A stretch of 22,919 bases of DNA from IMG/VR virus record IMGVR_UViG_3300017991_002309, positions 1 through 22,919 of that record; one strand, given 5' to 3'. The notes under the pieces were generated by a model that worked only from the letters and a program-made list of their open reading frames with translations, was not told the DNA's origin and made no database searches. The translations under genes were made by a program, and so were the position numbers. Source of the stretch: a virus. Below, piece by piece: positions 13,344 through 20,554 of the stretch (the stretch's first letter is position 1; each line of letters opens with the position of its first letter).

Positions 13344-13376
13344 GAACTGAAAACTGACTACTGAAAACTGAGAACT
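13344..13376 (+). repeat. ACTGAAA-type repeat
   Basis: AACTGAAAACTGACTACTG followed by AAAACTGAGAACTA gives four to five degenerate seven-base units ending four bases before the GTG at 13381. No separate ribosome site is visible. Confidence 0.8.
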
Positions 13377-13380
13377 AATC

Positions 13381-13902
13381 GTGACCGAGCCCGTCGGAAG
13401 CCTGCCGCTGTGGATCGACCACCTGCGCCAGTCGCTGGCCGACAGCGCGGCGTTTCGCACGTGGGTGGGCGCGGCCAACCAGGCCGAGGCCCTGGAGCAC
13501 ATCCACTGGGATGCGCTGCCGCCGCCGACTGATGACGCAGAGGAGTACACCGCCGCCGCACTGGCCGCCTACCGGCCCTACGCGCTGCTCGGGCTCGACG
13601 AGGAGCAGGGCTACCAGCGGACCAGAGTGTCGCAACGCGGCTTCGAGACCGCTTGCCGGCTGATCCTGATGCTGATCCAGGCGGACCCTGGCAGCGAGGA
13701 CCGCACCGACGACGACATCGCCTGGCAGAACACGATCGAGGCGATCACCGCGGACATCGAGGCCCGCGTCAACACGGCCGGTTACCTATGCTTCGATCGC
13801 TGGAAGATCGACGAGGGACCCGGCCGCCGCCACCCCGATTACGATCCGGCCTGCGGCGCCGAGCAGGGCGTCATCATCGCTTTCGAGGGTCGGGGAGCAT
13901 AG
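13381..13902 (+). CDS. Tail terminator/completion-like protein (position of gpU)
   Basis: A 173-residue protein from GTG 13381. Features include PLWIDHLRQSLADSAAFRTWVG (9-30), an acidic loop, then AYRPYALLGLDEEQGYQRTRVSQRGFETACRLILMLIQAD (60-99) and a C-terminal half with NTIEAITADIEARVNT and YLCFDRWKIDEGPGRRHPD. The alpha/beta pattern, with a central strand pair and terminal DNA-size-like order, resembles tail completion proteins that cap the tail tube. The assignment is based on size and position between head joining and tube genes. Its start sits in repeat DNA with no clear Shine-Dalgarno, so it may be translationally coupled. Confidence 0.5.
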   Translation: MTEPVGSLPLWIDHLRQSLADSAAFRTWVGAANQAEALEHIHWDALPPPTDDAEEYTAAALAAYRPYALLGLDEEQGYQRTRVSQRGFETACRLILMLIQADPGSEDRTDDDIAWQNTIEAITADIEARVNTAGYLCFDRWKIDEGPGRRHPDYDPACGAEQGVIIAFEGRGA

Positions 13903-13908
13903 CGATTT

Positions 13909-13942
13909 GAGATTGCAGATTGAAGATTGAAGATTGCAGAAG
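13909..13942 (+). repeat. GATTGCA-type repeat, four units
   Basis: GAGATTGCAGATTGAAGATT followed by GAAGATTGCAGAAG lies after the previous stop. It ends in the GATTGCAGAAG junction seen at four gaps in the window. Confidence 0.85.
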
Positions 13943-13969
13943 TGGAAAGCGGACACCTGAGACCTGACA

Positions 13970-14497
13970 ATGGGCGACCTGGTCAAACTGAAAATGGTCT
14001 ACACCGGCGCGGTCCCCGGGCTGGCGGTCCGCGAAGTGAACACGATCAAGCGCCGCGCGTTCTTCGGCGGCGGCGTACAGTGGCACAAGCAGTTCCGCCC
14101 GAAACACTTCACGCGGGCCGGGGCGAGCGAATACGGCTACGCCCCGCGGAGCGGCGAGCGGGGCAACACGCCGCGCGGCGGGTTCAGACGGTCGTACACC
14201 GGCCGGAAACTCAAACAGTTCGGCCATACCCGTCCGCTGGAGTTCAGCGGCGAGGCCAAGGCGTTGACGCGGATGCGCGACGTCCGCGCGACCGCCACGC
14301 GCAAGCGGTCCCGCGTCCGCGTGGTCCTGCACGCCAACAAGCTCAACTGGCGCAATCCCGACAGCGAGATCAACATGGCCGACGAGTTGCGGCGGATCTC
14401 CGCCGCCGAGCGGACCCAGCTTATCCGCACCATCGCCCGCGGCACGATCAGCGGGCTTAAACGGGTGCAACGCCGGGAGACCAAGACTATTTCGTGA
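13970..14497 (+). CDS. Tail completion / minor tail Z-like basic protein
   Basis: A 175-residue, strongly basic protein (many Arg and Lys). It contains AVREVNTIKRRAFFGGGVQWHKQF (19-42), an Arg/Gly/Tyr-rich middle (YGYAPRSGERGNTPRGGFRR) and the C-terminal helix ADELRRISAAERTQLIRTIARGTISGLKRV. The position and charge fit the head-tail joining/minor tail Z or HK97 gp10 class, but I do not recognise the family with certainty. ATG 13970 follows a degenerate ACCTGAGACCTGAC stretch and has no strong ribosome site. Confidence 0.5.
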   Translation: MGDLVKLKMVYTGAVPGLAVREVNTIKRRAFFGGGVQWHKQFRPKHFTRAGASEYGYAPRSGERGNTPRGGFRRSYTGRKLKQFGHTRPLEFSGEAKALTRMRDVRATATRKRSRVRVVLHANKLNWRNPDSEINMADELRRISAAERTQLIRTIARGTISGLKRVQRRETKTIS

Positions 14498-14508
14498 GAA
14501 ATAACCAT

Positions 14509-14582
14509 GACGGGGTGACAAGGTGACCGGGTGACGGGGTGATTGACCCCCTCACCCCCTCACCCCGTCACCCCCTCACCCC
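14509..14582. repeat. GGGGTGAC repeats in inverted arrangement
   Basis: Four forward units (14509-14542, including degenerate ACAAGGTGACC) face about five reverse units (14545-14582, CACCCC repeated). The arms can fold into a long hairpin just before AAGGAA, the ribosome site of the next gene. Confidence 0.85.
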
Positions 14583-14596
14583 GAAAGGAAAAACCA

Positions 14597-15202
14597 ATGC
14601 CCACGGCAAGCCTCAGCACACAGATCAGCGTCGAGGGGACCTCGATCTCGGCGACGCTCAATCGCACCGGCGACGCGGCGATCGCCATCGAGCCGGAGGC
14701 CGGGCTGCTGGCCGGCCAGGCCGGCAGCCTGACCACGAAGACCGACGAGGACACCGGCGTGGCCACGCTGGGCGAGGACCACGGCATCCAGACGGCCGAC
14801 AAGGTCGACGTCTACTGGACGGGCGGCAAACGCTACGGCATGGACGCCACCGTCGACGGCAACGACGTGACGATCGACCTCGGCGACGGCGACAACCTCC
14901 CGGACCAGGACACCGCCGTGGTGGTCTGCAAACGGCAGGAAGCCGACGAGGATTTCGACGGCGACGACCTGGACTTTATCGCCGTCTATAGCTCCAAGCG
15001 GGCGATCGTCGAGTTCACCGAGGACGACGACACCTCGATCCTCGTGCTGGAGATCCCCGCCGGCGAGTTCTGGTTCTGGGACGAGAGCAGCAACTACGAC
15101 AACCCGCTGACCGGCGACCCGGTGGGCAAGATCAAGTTCTCCAACGGCGACACGGCCGCGGGAACAATCACAATCGTGGGGCTGAAGGATACGGTGAGTT
15201 AG
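14597..15202 (+). CDS. Acidic tail structural protein, unassigned
   Basis: A 201-residue, very acidic, beta-rich protein: SLSTQISVEGTSISATL (5-21), TADKVDVYWTGGKRYGM, TVDGNDVTIDLGDGDNLP, AVVVCKRQ, RAIVEFTEDDDTSILVLEIPAGEFWFWDESSNYDNP, GTITIVGLKDTVS. The strand-and-loop pattern fits a tail tube, neck or tail-associated beta-sandwich, and it immediately precedes the tube candidate. ATG 14597 has AAGGAA about seven bases upstream; an in-frame ATG at 14543 would translate repeats. The last two codons and stop lie in a block also found at the end of the next gene. Confidence 0.6.
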   Translation: MPTASLSTQISVEGTSISATLNRTGDAAIAIEPEAGLLAGQAGSLTTKTDEDTGVATLGEDHGIQTADKVDVYWTGGKRYGMDATVDGNDVTIDLGDGDNLPDQDTAVVVCKRQEADEDFDGDDLDFIAVYSSKRAIVEFTEDDDTSILVLEIPAGEFWFWDESSNYDNPLTGDPVGKIKFSNGDTAAGTITIVGLKDTVS

Positions 15203-15234
15203 TGAGGGGGTGACGGGGTGAGGGGGTGACGGGG
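15193..15234 (+). repeat. GGGGTGAC repeats with a block shared with 16137-16166
   Basis: GGTGAGTTAGTGAGGGG starts inside the final codons of the upstream gene and continues as octamers. The same 30 bases, with one mismatch, end the next gene at 16137-16166. Confidence 0.9.
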
Positions 15235-15235
15235 C

Positions 15236-15250
15236 CTGAAAACTGAAAAC
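15236..15250 (+). repeat. Short ACTGAAA-type repeat
   Basis: CTGAAAACTGAAAAC, two units, follows the octamer array directly. GGAGA before ATG 15271 lies just downstream. Confidence 0.75.
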
Positions 15251-15270
15251 CGAGACTCGGAGACCATATT

Positions 15271-16146
15271 ATGAGCTTAACAGCAATCCACGGCCTCGGG
15301 CCGGTCAAGATCGGCTCGACCGTGATCGGCGGCGTGACCGATGCGAGCGTCGATCTCGACACCAACCTGGTGGGCGAGCCGACCAGCGGCGAGATCTACA
15401 CCCGCCACCAGTCGATCGCCGGCCAAAAGCCCGGCGGCAAGTTCACCAGCAACAACATCGCCCAGACGCTGGCGGTCTGCGCGTCGCTGGGCTGCTCGTT
15501 GGACACATACCCGTTGACGATTTTCGCCGCCAAGCGGTCGGCCGGGGCGCCGGCCGCCGGCGCCGTCCACCGCCAATACGTGTTGCGCGGCGGCCTGCTG
15601 GTCCCCCGGCAGTTGACCTGCGAGCACCAGGGCGACGCCTCGCTGAGCTACGAGGCGATCGTGGCCTACGACGGCGGCAACGACCCGATCGTCAAAACCG
15701 ATAACGTCTCGCTGCCGGCCGGGCTGACCGACCTGAGATACTCGCTGTACACCGCCTCGATCGGCGGACTATCGATTTCCGACGAGTGGAAGTCGTTGAC
15801 GATCGACTGGGGGATTGAGGTCCAGACCCAGGGCGGCGGCAGCGAGATCTGGGACTCGAAAATCTGGATCTCGAAGATCGAGCCGACGATCACCCTCCGC
15901 GGCATCGAGCAGACCTGGTTCGATTCGATCCCGCTGCTGGGCGCGGCGGCCACCAACGCCACAATCGTGCTGCGCAAGCGGGCCGACGGCGGCACGTGGG
16001 CCGGCAGCGGCGATGTCACGCTAACCGCCAGCGGGATCGTCGTCCCGCAGCAGCCCCTGAAGGCTTCGGGCGATAACCCCGACGAATCGACGCTGCTGTT
16101 GACCGTCAAGTACGACGGGACCAACGTCCCGATCCGGGTGAGTTAG
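15271..16146 (+). CDS. Major tail tube protein candidate (gpV-like)
   Basis: A 291-residue beta-rich protein. Features include AIHGLGPVKIGSTVIGGVTDASVDLDTNLV (5-34), EIYTRHQSIAGQKPGGKFTSNNIA (41-64), then repeated strand pairs LTCEHQGDASLSYEAIVAYDGG, LTIDWGIEVQTQGGGSEIWDSKIW and ATIVLRKRADGG. A C-terminal part rich in Thr and Val ends in LLLTVKYDGTNVPIRVS. A beta protein of this size just before the frameshifting chaperone and the tape measure is expected to be the tail tube, which stacks as hexamers around the DNA channel. GGAGA lies about 10 bases before the ATG. The C-terminus ends VS-stop inside the shared repeat block. Confidence 0.65.
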   Translation: MSLTAIHGLGPVKIGSTVIGGVTDASVDLDTNLVGEPTSGEIYTRHQSIAGQKPGGKFTSNNIAQTLAVCASLGCSLDTYPLTIFAAKRSAGAPAAGAVHRQYVLRGGLLVPRQLTCEHQGDASLSYEAIVAYDGGNDPIVKTDNVSLPAGLTDLRYSLYTASIGGLSISDEWKSLTIDWGIEVQTQGGGSEIWDSKIWISKIEPTITLRGIEQTWFDSIPLLGAAATNATIVLRKRADGGTWAGSGDVTLTASGIVVPQQPLKASGDNPDESTLLLTVKYDGTNVPIRVS

Positions 16147-16205
16147 TGAGGGGCTGACGGGGTGAGCGGGTGACGGGGTGAGCGGGTGACGGGGTGAGGA
16201 GGTGA
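16137..16205 (+). repeat. GGGGTGAC octamer array grading into a Shine-Dalgarno
   Basis: About eight direct units alternate GGGGTGAC/GGGGTGAG/CGGGTGAC. The last unit has an A inserted, giving GAGGAGGTGA (16196-16205), four bases before the ATG at 16210. This is a near-perfect complement of the usual 16S rRNA 3' end. Confidence 0.9.
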
Positions 16206-16209
16206 AAAG

Positions 16210-17016
16210 ATGAGCGGATTTTTGTATTACGTGCCCGGGCACGAGCGGCCCACGGTGACCGCCGAGGAGCTGCGGGAGCGGGGGATCGACTATGCCTTCG
16301 ACGGCCGCTGGACAGCCGCGGCCGTCCGCGGCGGGCCCGACGAGCAGCACGGCAGCATCATCGCCGACCAGCAGCGCGTGGCGGCGGAGCGGATCGGCTA
16401 CTACCCGCAGCAGCAGACCTGGCGGCGGATCCCCGCTTCGGCGCTGTGGATCGGCTACTACACGGCCGAGCGTCCGGGACCGGCCGACTTGATTAGGCCC
16501 GAGCCGCTGGAGGGTCACCTGGTCACGCTCGGCGACGGCCGGGCCTGGATGGCGCCGATCGCGCGGGCTTGGTTCGAGATTGAGCAGCCGGAGGAACACC
16601 TGGTCTGGTTCTGCAAACTGCCCGAGGCGGTCACGCTCGACGACGAGGGGAACTGGGCGAGCGGTGCCGTGGTCGCGCAGTACCGGCCGCTCTGGGAGAT
16701 CGCCGAGCGTTGGTGGGACGCGATCAACGGCGCCGACCTGCACGTGCAAGACAAACCGCAACGGGTGCGGTTCGACTTCGAGGGCATCAACGACGCGGCG
16801 TTGCTGGCCCTGGGGACCAACTACCGGCTGGGCCGCGTGGAGGTGGACGTGTTGGGACTGTTCACCGATCAGACCGTCCACGCCGTGCTCGGCGCGCTGA
16901 TCGACTGGCCGACGATGGAGCAATTTCTGAAAAAAAAACTCAAAACATCAGCAGCCGGTGGCTCCGGTTCCGCGCCTGGGCCGCCGGCCGGGCCGCCGGA
17001 TACCGGCCCACCATAG
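16210..17016 (+). CDS. Tail assembly chaperone, unshifted form (gpG-like)
   Basis: A 268-residue protein between the tube and tape measure genes, the position of lambda G. The body is mixed alpha/beta: MSGFLYYVPGHERPTVTAEEL (1-21), WIGYYTAERPGPADLIRPEPL (80-100), EEHLVWFCKLPEAVTLDDEGNW, YRPLWEIAERWWDAINGADLHV, then ALLALGTNYRLGRVEVDVLGLFTD and LIDWPTMEQFLKKK. These chaperones coat the tape measure while the tail grows. After the A9 run the zero frame ends in a low-complexity tail (GGSGSAPGPPAGPPDTGPP), which looks like read-past sequence rather than a domain. The ribosome site is GAGGAGGTGA. Confidence 0.7.
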   Translation: MSGFLYYVPGHERPTVTAEELRERGIDYAFDGRWTAAAVRGGPDEQHGSIIADQQRVAAERIGYYPQQQTWRRIPASALWIGYYTAERPGPADLIRPEPLEGHLVTLGDGRAWMAPIARAWFEIEQPEEHLVWFCKLPEAVTLDDEGNWASGAVVAQYRPLWEIAERWWDAINGADLHVQDKPQRVRFDFEGINDAALLALGTNYRLGRVEVDVLGLFTDQTVHAVLGALIDWPTMEQFLKKKLKTSAAGGSGSAPGPPAGPPDTGPP

Positions 17017-17093
17017 CCGACCTCTGGGCGCTGGCCGTGGGGCTGGCCGACCCGGAGCCGATAACCGTAAACACGATCCAGTTTCGACGCTGA
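16210..17093 (+). CDS. Tail assembly chaperone, -1 frameshift product (gpGT-like)
   Basis: Nine A residues (16930-16938), read AAA AAA AAA in the zero frame, form a slippery site. A -1 slip enters an open frame ending TGA 17091-17093, giving about 294 residues. The shifted tail (about 51 residues: TQNISSRWLRFRAWAAGRAA, GYRPTIADLWALAVGL, ADPEPITVNTIQFRR) looks more protein-like than the zero-frame tail. A GC-rich stem is possible downstream (GGGCC with GGCCC at about 16980-17010). Lambda G/GT and most long-tailed phages use the same device at this position. The shift direction and site are inferred from the two frames. Confidence 0.65.
16930..16938 (+). promoter_or_regulatory. Programmed ribosomal frameshift slippery run (A9)
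   Basis: CTG AAA AAA AAA CTC in the zero frame. Poly-A slippery runs of this length are classic -1 sites in bacteria and phages. It is the longest homopolymer I noticed in the window and lies exactly where the two overlapping tail-chaperone frames share an open path. Confidence 0.65.
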
Positions 17094-17097
17094 CAAA

Positions 17098-17178
17098 TGA
17101 GGGGGTGACGGGGTGAGGGGGTGACGGGGTGAATCACCCGATCACCCAGTCACCCGATCACCCAGTCACCCGATCATC
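17098..17178. repeat. GGGGTGAC repeats facing ATCACCCA/GTCACCCG repeats
   Basis: Four forward units (17099-17132) are followed by six reverse units of a diverged type, alternating ATCACCCG, ATCACCCA, GTCACCCG (17134-17178). The arms can pair with mismatches. They separate the tail chaperone gene from the tape measure gene. Confidence 0.85.
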
Positions 17179-17195
17179 CATCCGAGCCTCGAACC

Positions 17196-18953
17196 ATGGC
17201 CGACGGCGGAATCGTTATCGAGATGTCGAGCGAGGAATCCAAGCTTTGGCGAGGGTTCCAGTCGATCATTGCGCAGCAGACGAAGATGGAAGGCGGGCTG
17301 CAAAAGGTCGGCGCCGCCGGCAACAAGGCCGCCGCCGAGCAACGCAAGCTGGAGCAGGCCGCCAAACGGGTTTACGAGCAGACGCGGAGTCCGCAGGAGC
17401 GCTACGCGGCCAAAATGCAGCAGCTCAATATGTTGGTCGGGCGGGGAAAAATCTCGCAAGACACCTACGCCCGGGCCACCCGGCAGGCCACCGAGCAGAT
17501 GCGGGCCGCCGGCCAGGCCGGCACCAACGCCTTTGGCCCGAAAATGATGGGCATGGTCACCGGGCTGATCGGCGCGCTGGGTCTCGGCGGCGGCGTGGCC
17601 GGGGCGGTGATGAAGATCAATCAGGCCTACGAGGTCTGGCTGGAGAATATGCGGGAGATTTCCGCCGAGGCCAAGCGGGCCGGCGACGATATAATCGCCT
17701 TCGCCGCGCTGCAAGAGGGCGGCACAAAGGGCCAGCGGGTAATGGATGCGGCCATGCTGGCGGCGCGTTACGGGATCAGCGACCGCGGCGCGGCCTTCAA
17801 CGCCGTGCAGGCGCTGCAGTCGGCCCACGGCGGCGACATTGAAAAGGGGATGGCGGCCGCCGAGACCGTTTTCGCCGCCAAGCAGGTCGGCGTGCCCACC
17901 GAGATGGGCCTGGAGCTGGAGGTCCTCGGCGCGTCCCAGGGCATGAAGCCCGGCGATGCGCTGCGGATGGCCTACGTCGCCGGCCAGGAATCCGCCCGCG
18001 ACCCGGCCACGCTGGCCGGCGGGGCCGCCGGGCTGAAGTTTTGGGAAGACAAGCAGTTCGGCTTCGCCGCCGCCGGCGTCCTGGCCGGCTCGGTCAAAAA
18101 AGACCAGCTCTCGACCTACCTCAAACGCGGCGGCCAGGCGCTCTCGCGGGTCGGACCGGAGGGCGCGGCGAAGCGGTTCGAGGCGGCCGGCCTGGGCGAC
18201 GCCGGCCAGGCCGAGCGGTTGAAGTATCTGGCCGCCGAAGGCATCGACACCGCGGAAAAACTCAAGCAGTTCGGCTTCACCGAAATCCACCAGGTCGAAG
18301 CGCTTACGGCCCTGGTGCCGAACTATCAAAACGTATTGCGAATCCAGCAGACTATCGGCCGCAAGGCCCGGCCGGGCCTGCTGGCCGAACAACGCCGGGC
18401 GGTCGAAGAGGAGCTGCCGTTTACCAAAACCACTCGCCAGATTGGCCAGCTCGACGTGATGTTCGCCGACGAACAGGCCTTCGGCGCCGGCAAGGACGCC
18501 GCGCTGGCCCAAGAACGCCGGCAGGCGACCCGGGCGATCGCCTTCGAGCGGATGGGAAAGCGGCAGAGCCTCTGGTTCGACCTCATAAAGCGCGGCGAAG
18601 AGGGCGGCGGACGATCCACCGAGGCCGACGTCGCACAATACTTATTCGGCGAGACGGCAAAGGGCATGGCGGGCGGCGGCGGCCGGGCCGCGCAAGGCCT
18701 CGGCGCGGGCCTGCCAGGCGGACTCGGTTTGCTCCTCCGCGGCGGCGCCGGACTGTGGCGAGGCGTCGGCGCCAGCCGCGAACTCGCCGCAGAGACGGGC
18801 AAGATCGAGGCCGAACTCTCCAGCAACGACCCATTGGTGCAGACGAGCCAAGAGCAGACGAACCTGCTGAAACAGATCGCCGCCAACACGGCCTCCGGCA
18901 ACGCCCCACCCGGCGGCAACGCCACGCTGGTCCCGGCGACCGTGGATAAATGA
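17196..18953 (+). CDS. Tail tape measure protein
   Basis: A 585-residue protein following the tail chaperone. The N-terminal 110 residues are coiled coil with many Gln, Lys and Ala (AAAEQRKLEQAAKRVYEQTR). Then comes a hydrophobic Gly-rich helix (about 117-138, MGMVTGLIGALGLGGGVAGAV) as in tape measures that insert into the host membrane. The body is long and helical, with low-complexity Ala/Gly, a second Gly-rich stretch (about 487-520) and the C-terminal helix LVQTSQEQTNLLKQIAANTA. Tape length sets tail length; at about 1.5 angstrom per residue this predicts a tail near 88 nm. No clear peptidase or lysozyme motif was seen. The ribosome site is weak. Confidence 0.88.
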   Translation: MADGGIVIEMSSEESKLWRGFQSIIAQQTKMEGGLQKVGAAGNKAAAEQRKLEQAAKRVYEQTRSPQERYAAKMQQLNMLVGRGKISQDTYARATRQATEQMRAAGQAGTNAFGPKMMGMVTGLIGALGLGGGVAGAVMKINQAYEVWLENMREISAEAKRAGDDIIAFAALQEGGTKGQRVMDAAMLAARYGISDRGAAFNAVQALQSAHGGDIEKGMAAAETVFAAKQVGVPTEMGLELEVLGASQGMKPGDALRMAYVAGQESARDPATLAGGAAGLKFWEDKQFGFAAAGVLAGSVKKDQLSTYLKRGGQALSRVGPEGAAKRFEAAGLGDAGQAERLKYLAAEGIDTAEKLKQFGFTEIHQVEALTALVPNYQNVLRIQQTIGRKARPGLLAEQRRAVEEELPFTKTTRQIGQLDVMFADEQAFGAGKDAALAQERRQATRAIAFERMGKRQSLWFDLIKRGEEGGGRSTEADVAQYLFGETAKGMAGGGGRAAQGLGAGLPGGLGLLLRGGAGLWRGVGASRELAAETGKIEAELSSNDPLVQTSQEQTNLLKQIAANTASGNAPPGGNATLVPATVDK

Positions 18954-18996
18954 TTGCAGATTGCAGATTGCAGAAGTACTGACAACTGAAAACTAA
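18953..18996 (+). repeat. GATTGCA repeat followed by ACTGAAA repeat
   Basis: ATTGCAGATTGCAGATTGCA, then GAAG (to 18976), passes directly into TACTGACAACTGAAAACTAA before the ATG at 18999. The GATTGCAGAAG junction is shared with the other composite gaps. No Shine-Dalgarno is visible. Confidence 0.9.
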
Positions 18997-18998
18997 CC

Positions 18999-19361
18999 AT
19001 GGCCTCCATCGGTGCTGTAAGTTGCGATTTGCTCAGCGGAGAACCGCCGGCGCTGAAGCAGCGGTCCGAGATCTGGAACGTGCCCGGGATCGACGGCTAC
19101 GGCGTCCAGGTGCTCGGCACCGGCGACGCGCCGTTTGCGCTGCGGGCGGTCTACTTCGGCACCATCGCCGCGGTAAGCGCCTGGGCAGTCGCCCTGCAGG
19201 CCCTGCAAGGCACGGTGGCCACGGTGGTTAATGATGCGGGCGTGATCTACACCCGCTGCTTCTTGGCGTCCGTCGGTCCGTTACGCCGCAGCGCCGCCCG
19301 GCGGCCGGGCACGGCGGTCGCCAGCCGCGGCGAAATCGAAATTGAGGGGGTTCGGGTGTAG
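18999..19361 (+). CDS. Small tail-tip protein, unassigned
   Basis: A 120-residue protein directly after the tape measure, where distal tail or baseplate proteins lie. It reads as a small beta-rich fold: LSGEPPALKQRSEIWNVPGIDGYGVQVLGTGDAPFALRAVYFG (12-54), then AWAVALQALQGTVATVVNDAGVIYTRCFLASVG (61-93) and a basic stretch before EIEIEGVRV. The family is not recognised. Context favours a tail-tip adaptor between tube and fibres. Its ATG has only the ACTGAAA repeat upstream, so its expression signal is unclear. Confidence 0.55.
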   Translation: MASIGAVSCDLLSGEPPALKQRSEIWNVPGIDGYGVQVLGTGDAPFALRAVYFGTIAAVSAWAVALQALQGTVATVVNDAGVIYTRCFLASVGPLRRSAARRPGTAVASRGEIEIEGVRV

Positions 19362-19362
19362 G

Positions 19363-19424
19363 GATTACAGGTTGAAGATTGCAGAAGAGAACTGAAAACT
19401 GACAACTGACAACTGAGAACTCAA
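19363..19424 (+). repeat. GATTGCA repeat followed by ACTGAAA repeat
   Basis: A degenerate GATTACAGGTTGAAGATTGC, then AGAAG, leads into GAACTGAAAACTGACAACTG, then ACAACTGAGAACTC. This is the same composite order as at 18953-18996. It ends two bases before ATG 19426. Confidence 0.88.
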
Positions 19425-19425
19425 A

Positions 19426-19983
19426 ATGATTACCGCTTACAACGCCGAACGCGACGGGAACTTCACCACGGTCACCGTGATCAGCGACCTCGGCGGAACG
19501 ATTTACTATCACTGGTACTGCGACGGCGCGCTGCTGTGCTCGACGCAAGCGCCGAGCCACACGTTTTGGCTGCCGGCCGCCGAGCAGTCGCGGATCGAGG
19601 TGCTCGATACGAACGATCCGGACTTCGATGCCGTGGCCAACGCCCCGGCCGGCTACCCGGCGCGGAAAACGCTGTGGTGGATCCGCTCGCCGGCGGAAGA
19701 CGTACTGCACTATCGCGTCGAGCAAAAACAGGATGCCGGGGCCTGGGCGCAGATCGCCGAGCTTCCTGCCGTGGCCGGGCAATGGGATTACACGCTGATA
19801 ACCGATCGGCTGACCGACCTGGCCGAATATACCTGGCGGGTCGTGGCCGTCGACGAGCTGGGCAACGAGAGCACGGCCGCGGTGATCGGACCCGAGCGGA
19901 TCGTGCGGATCCCCGACGCCGTGGAGTTCGAGATTGCCTTCGACCCGGAGACGACGCGGGTTACGTTTGCCGCCGCGGCGTAG
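19426..19983 (+). CDS. Fibronectin type III-like tail protein
   Basis: A 185-residue beta-sandwich protein. FTTVTVISDLGGTIYYHWYCDGALLCST (13-40) reads as an Ig/FN3-like strand set, and the second half (about 80-165) gives a cleaner FN3 pattern: LWWIRSPAEDVLHYRVEQKQDAGAWAQIAEL, WDYTLITDRLTDLAEYTWRVVAVDELGNES. Such domains are common in phage tail-tip and fibre proteins and aid weak binding to surface sugars. It ends VEFEIAFDPETTRVTFAAAA. The start at ATG 19426 follows GAGAACTCAAA, a weak ribosome site made by the repeat. Confidence 0.7.
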   Translation: MITAYNAERDGNFTTVTVISDLGGTIYYHWYCDGALLCSTQAPSHTFWLPAAEQSRIEVLDTNDPDFDAVANAPAGYPARKTLWWIRSPAEDVLHYRVEQKQDAGAWAQIAELPAVAGQWDYTLITDRLTDLAEYTWRVVAVDELGNESTAAVIGPERIVRIPDAVEFEIAFDPETTRVTFAAAA

Positions 19984-20018
19984 ACCGCGGCATCAACCAT
20001 GAAAACCGGGAGGCGCAC

Positions 20019-20462
20019 ATGATCGCAGTTCTGTTATCCTGCTGCTTGGCTGTCGTGCCGCCGCAGATCGAGCCCAGCGACCTCGGGGCGCAAGGCATCC
20101 GGCAGGCCGTCGACGAGGGGACCGGCCTCCCGGCGGGCGACAAGGAACTACTGGCGACGACGTTCAAGTATTGGGCGAATCAGGCCGGTGTGCCCATGCT
20201 CTCCGGGACTCCGTTCCGACAACCGTTTGCTCGTTATCGACCTGAAGAAGAGTCTCCCCGGATCGTTGTGCCGGTACCTCCAAAGACTCAGGGAGTGCGA
20301 TTATGGTTGCGCGTGGTAATTACAGTGGCCGGCGTGTACGGCCTTTTCTTGGTGATCCGGGGGCTGTACTTGATGGAGGAGTTCGACGAGCCCCCAGAGC
20401 CTCGGAAAACATCCCCGATCGAAGAGGAACAAAAACAAAAAGAGCCGTTAGGTGTTGGTTGA
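20019..20462 (+). CDS. Membrane protein, unassigned
   Basis: A 147-residue protein from ATG 20019 with GGGAGG at 20008-20013. It has a short hydrophobic N-terminus (MIAVLLSCCLAVVPP), possibly a signal. The soluble segment is rich in Gly and Leu (about 20-85), and a clear membrane helix follows (about 95-118, LRVVITVAGVYGLFLVIRGL). The C-terminus is charged (EEFDEPPEPRK... EEEQKQKEP). A seven-codon open frame (ATG 19999 to TGA 20022) overlaps the start by ATGA. No family is recognised; a lysis-related inner membrane component such as a spanin is possible but unsupported by motifs. Confidence 0.65.
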   Translation: MIAVLLSCCLAVVPPQIEPSDLGAQGIRQAVDEGTGLPAGDKELLATTFKYWANQAGVPMLSGTPFRQPFARYRPEEESPRIVVPVPPKTQGVRLWLRVVITVAGVYGLFLVIRGLYLMEEFDEPPEPRKTSPIEEEQKQKEPLGVG

Positions 20463-20554
20463 TCGCTGCCGGCGTGTTTGTCCTGTTGGCCTGCCAGTTG
20501 ACAGCTACCGTTTGGCCGCCGCCGGCCCAAAACTCAATTACGAGGAGTGCAGTC

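Noticed and set aside
13269-13550. Minus-strand frame with an LCVLRA-like peptide
   Set aside because: This is the typical mistranslation of an intergenic repeat element, opposite a real + strand gene.
17196-18953. Tail lysozyme or peptidase domain in the tape measure protein
   Set aside because: No catalytic motif could be found by reading the sequence.
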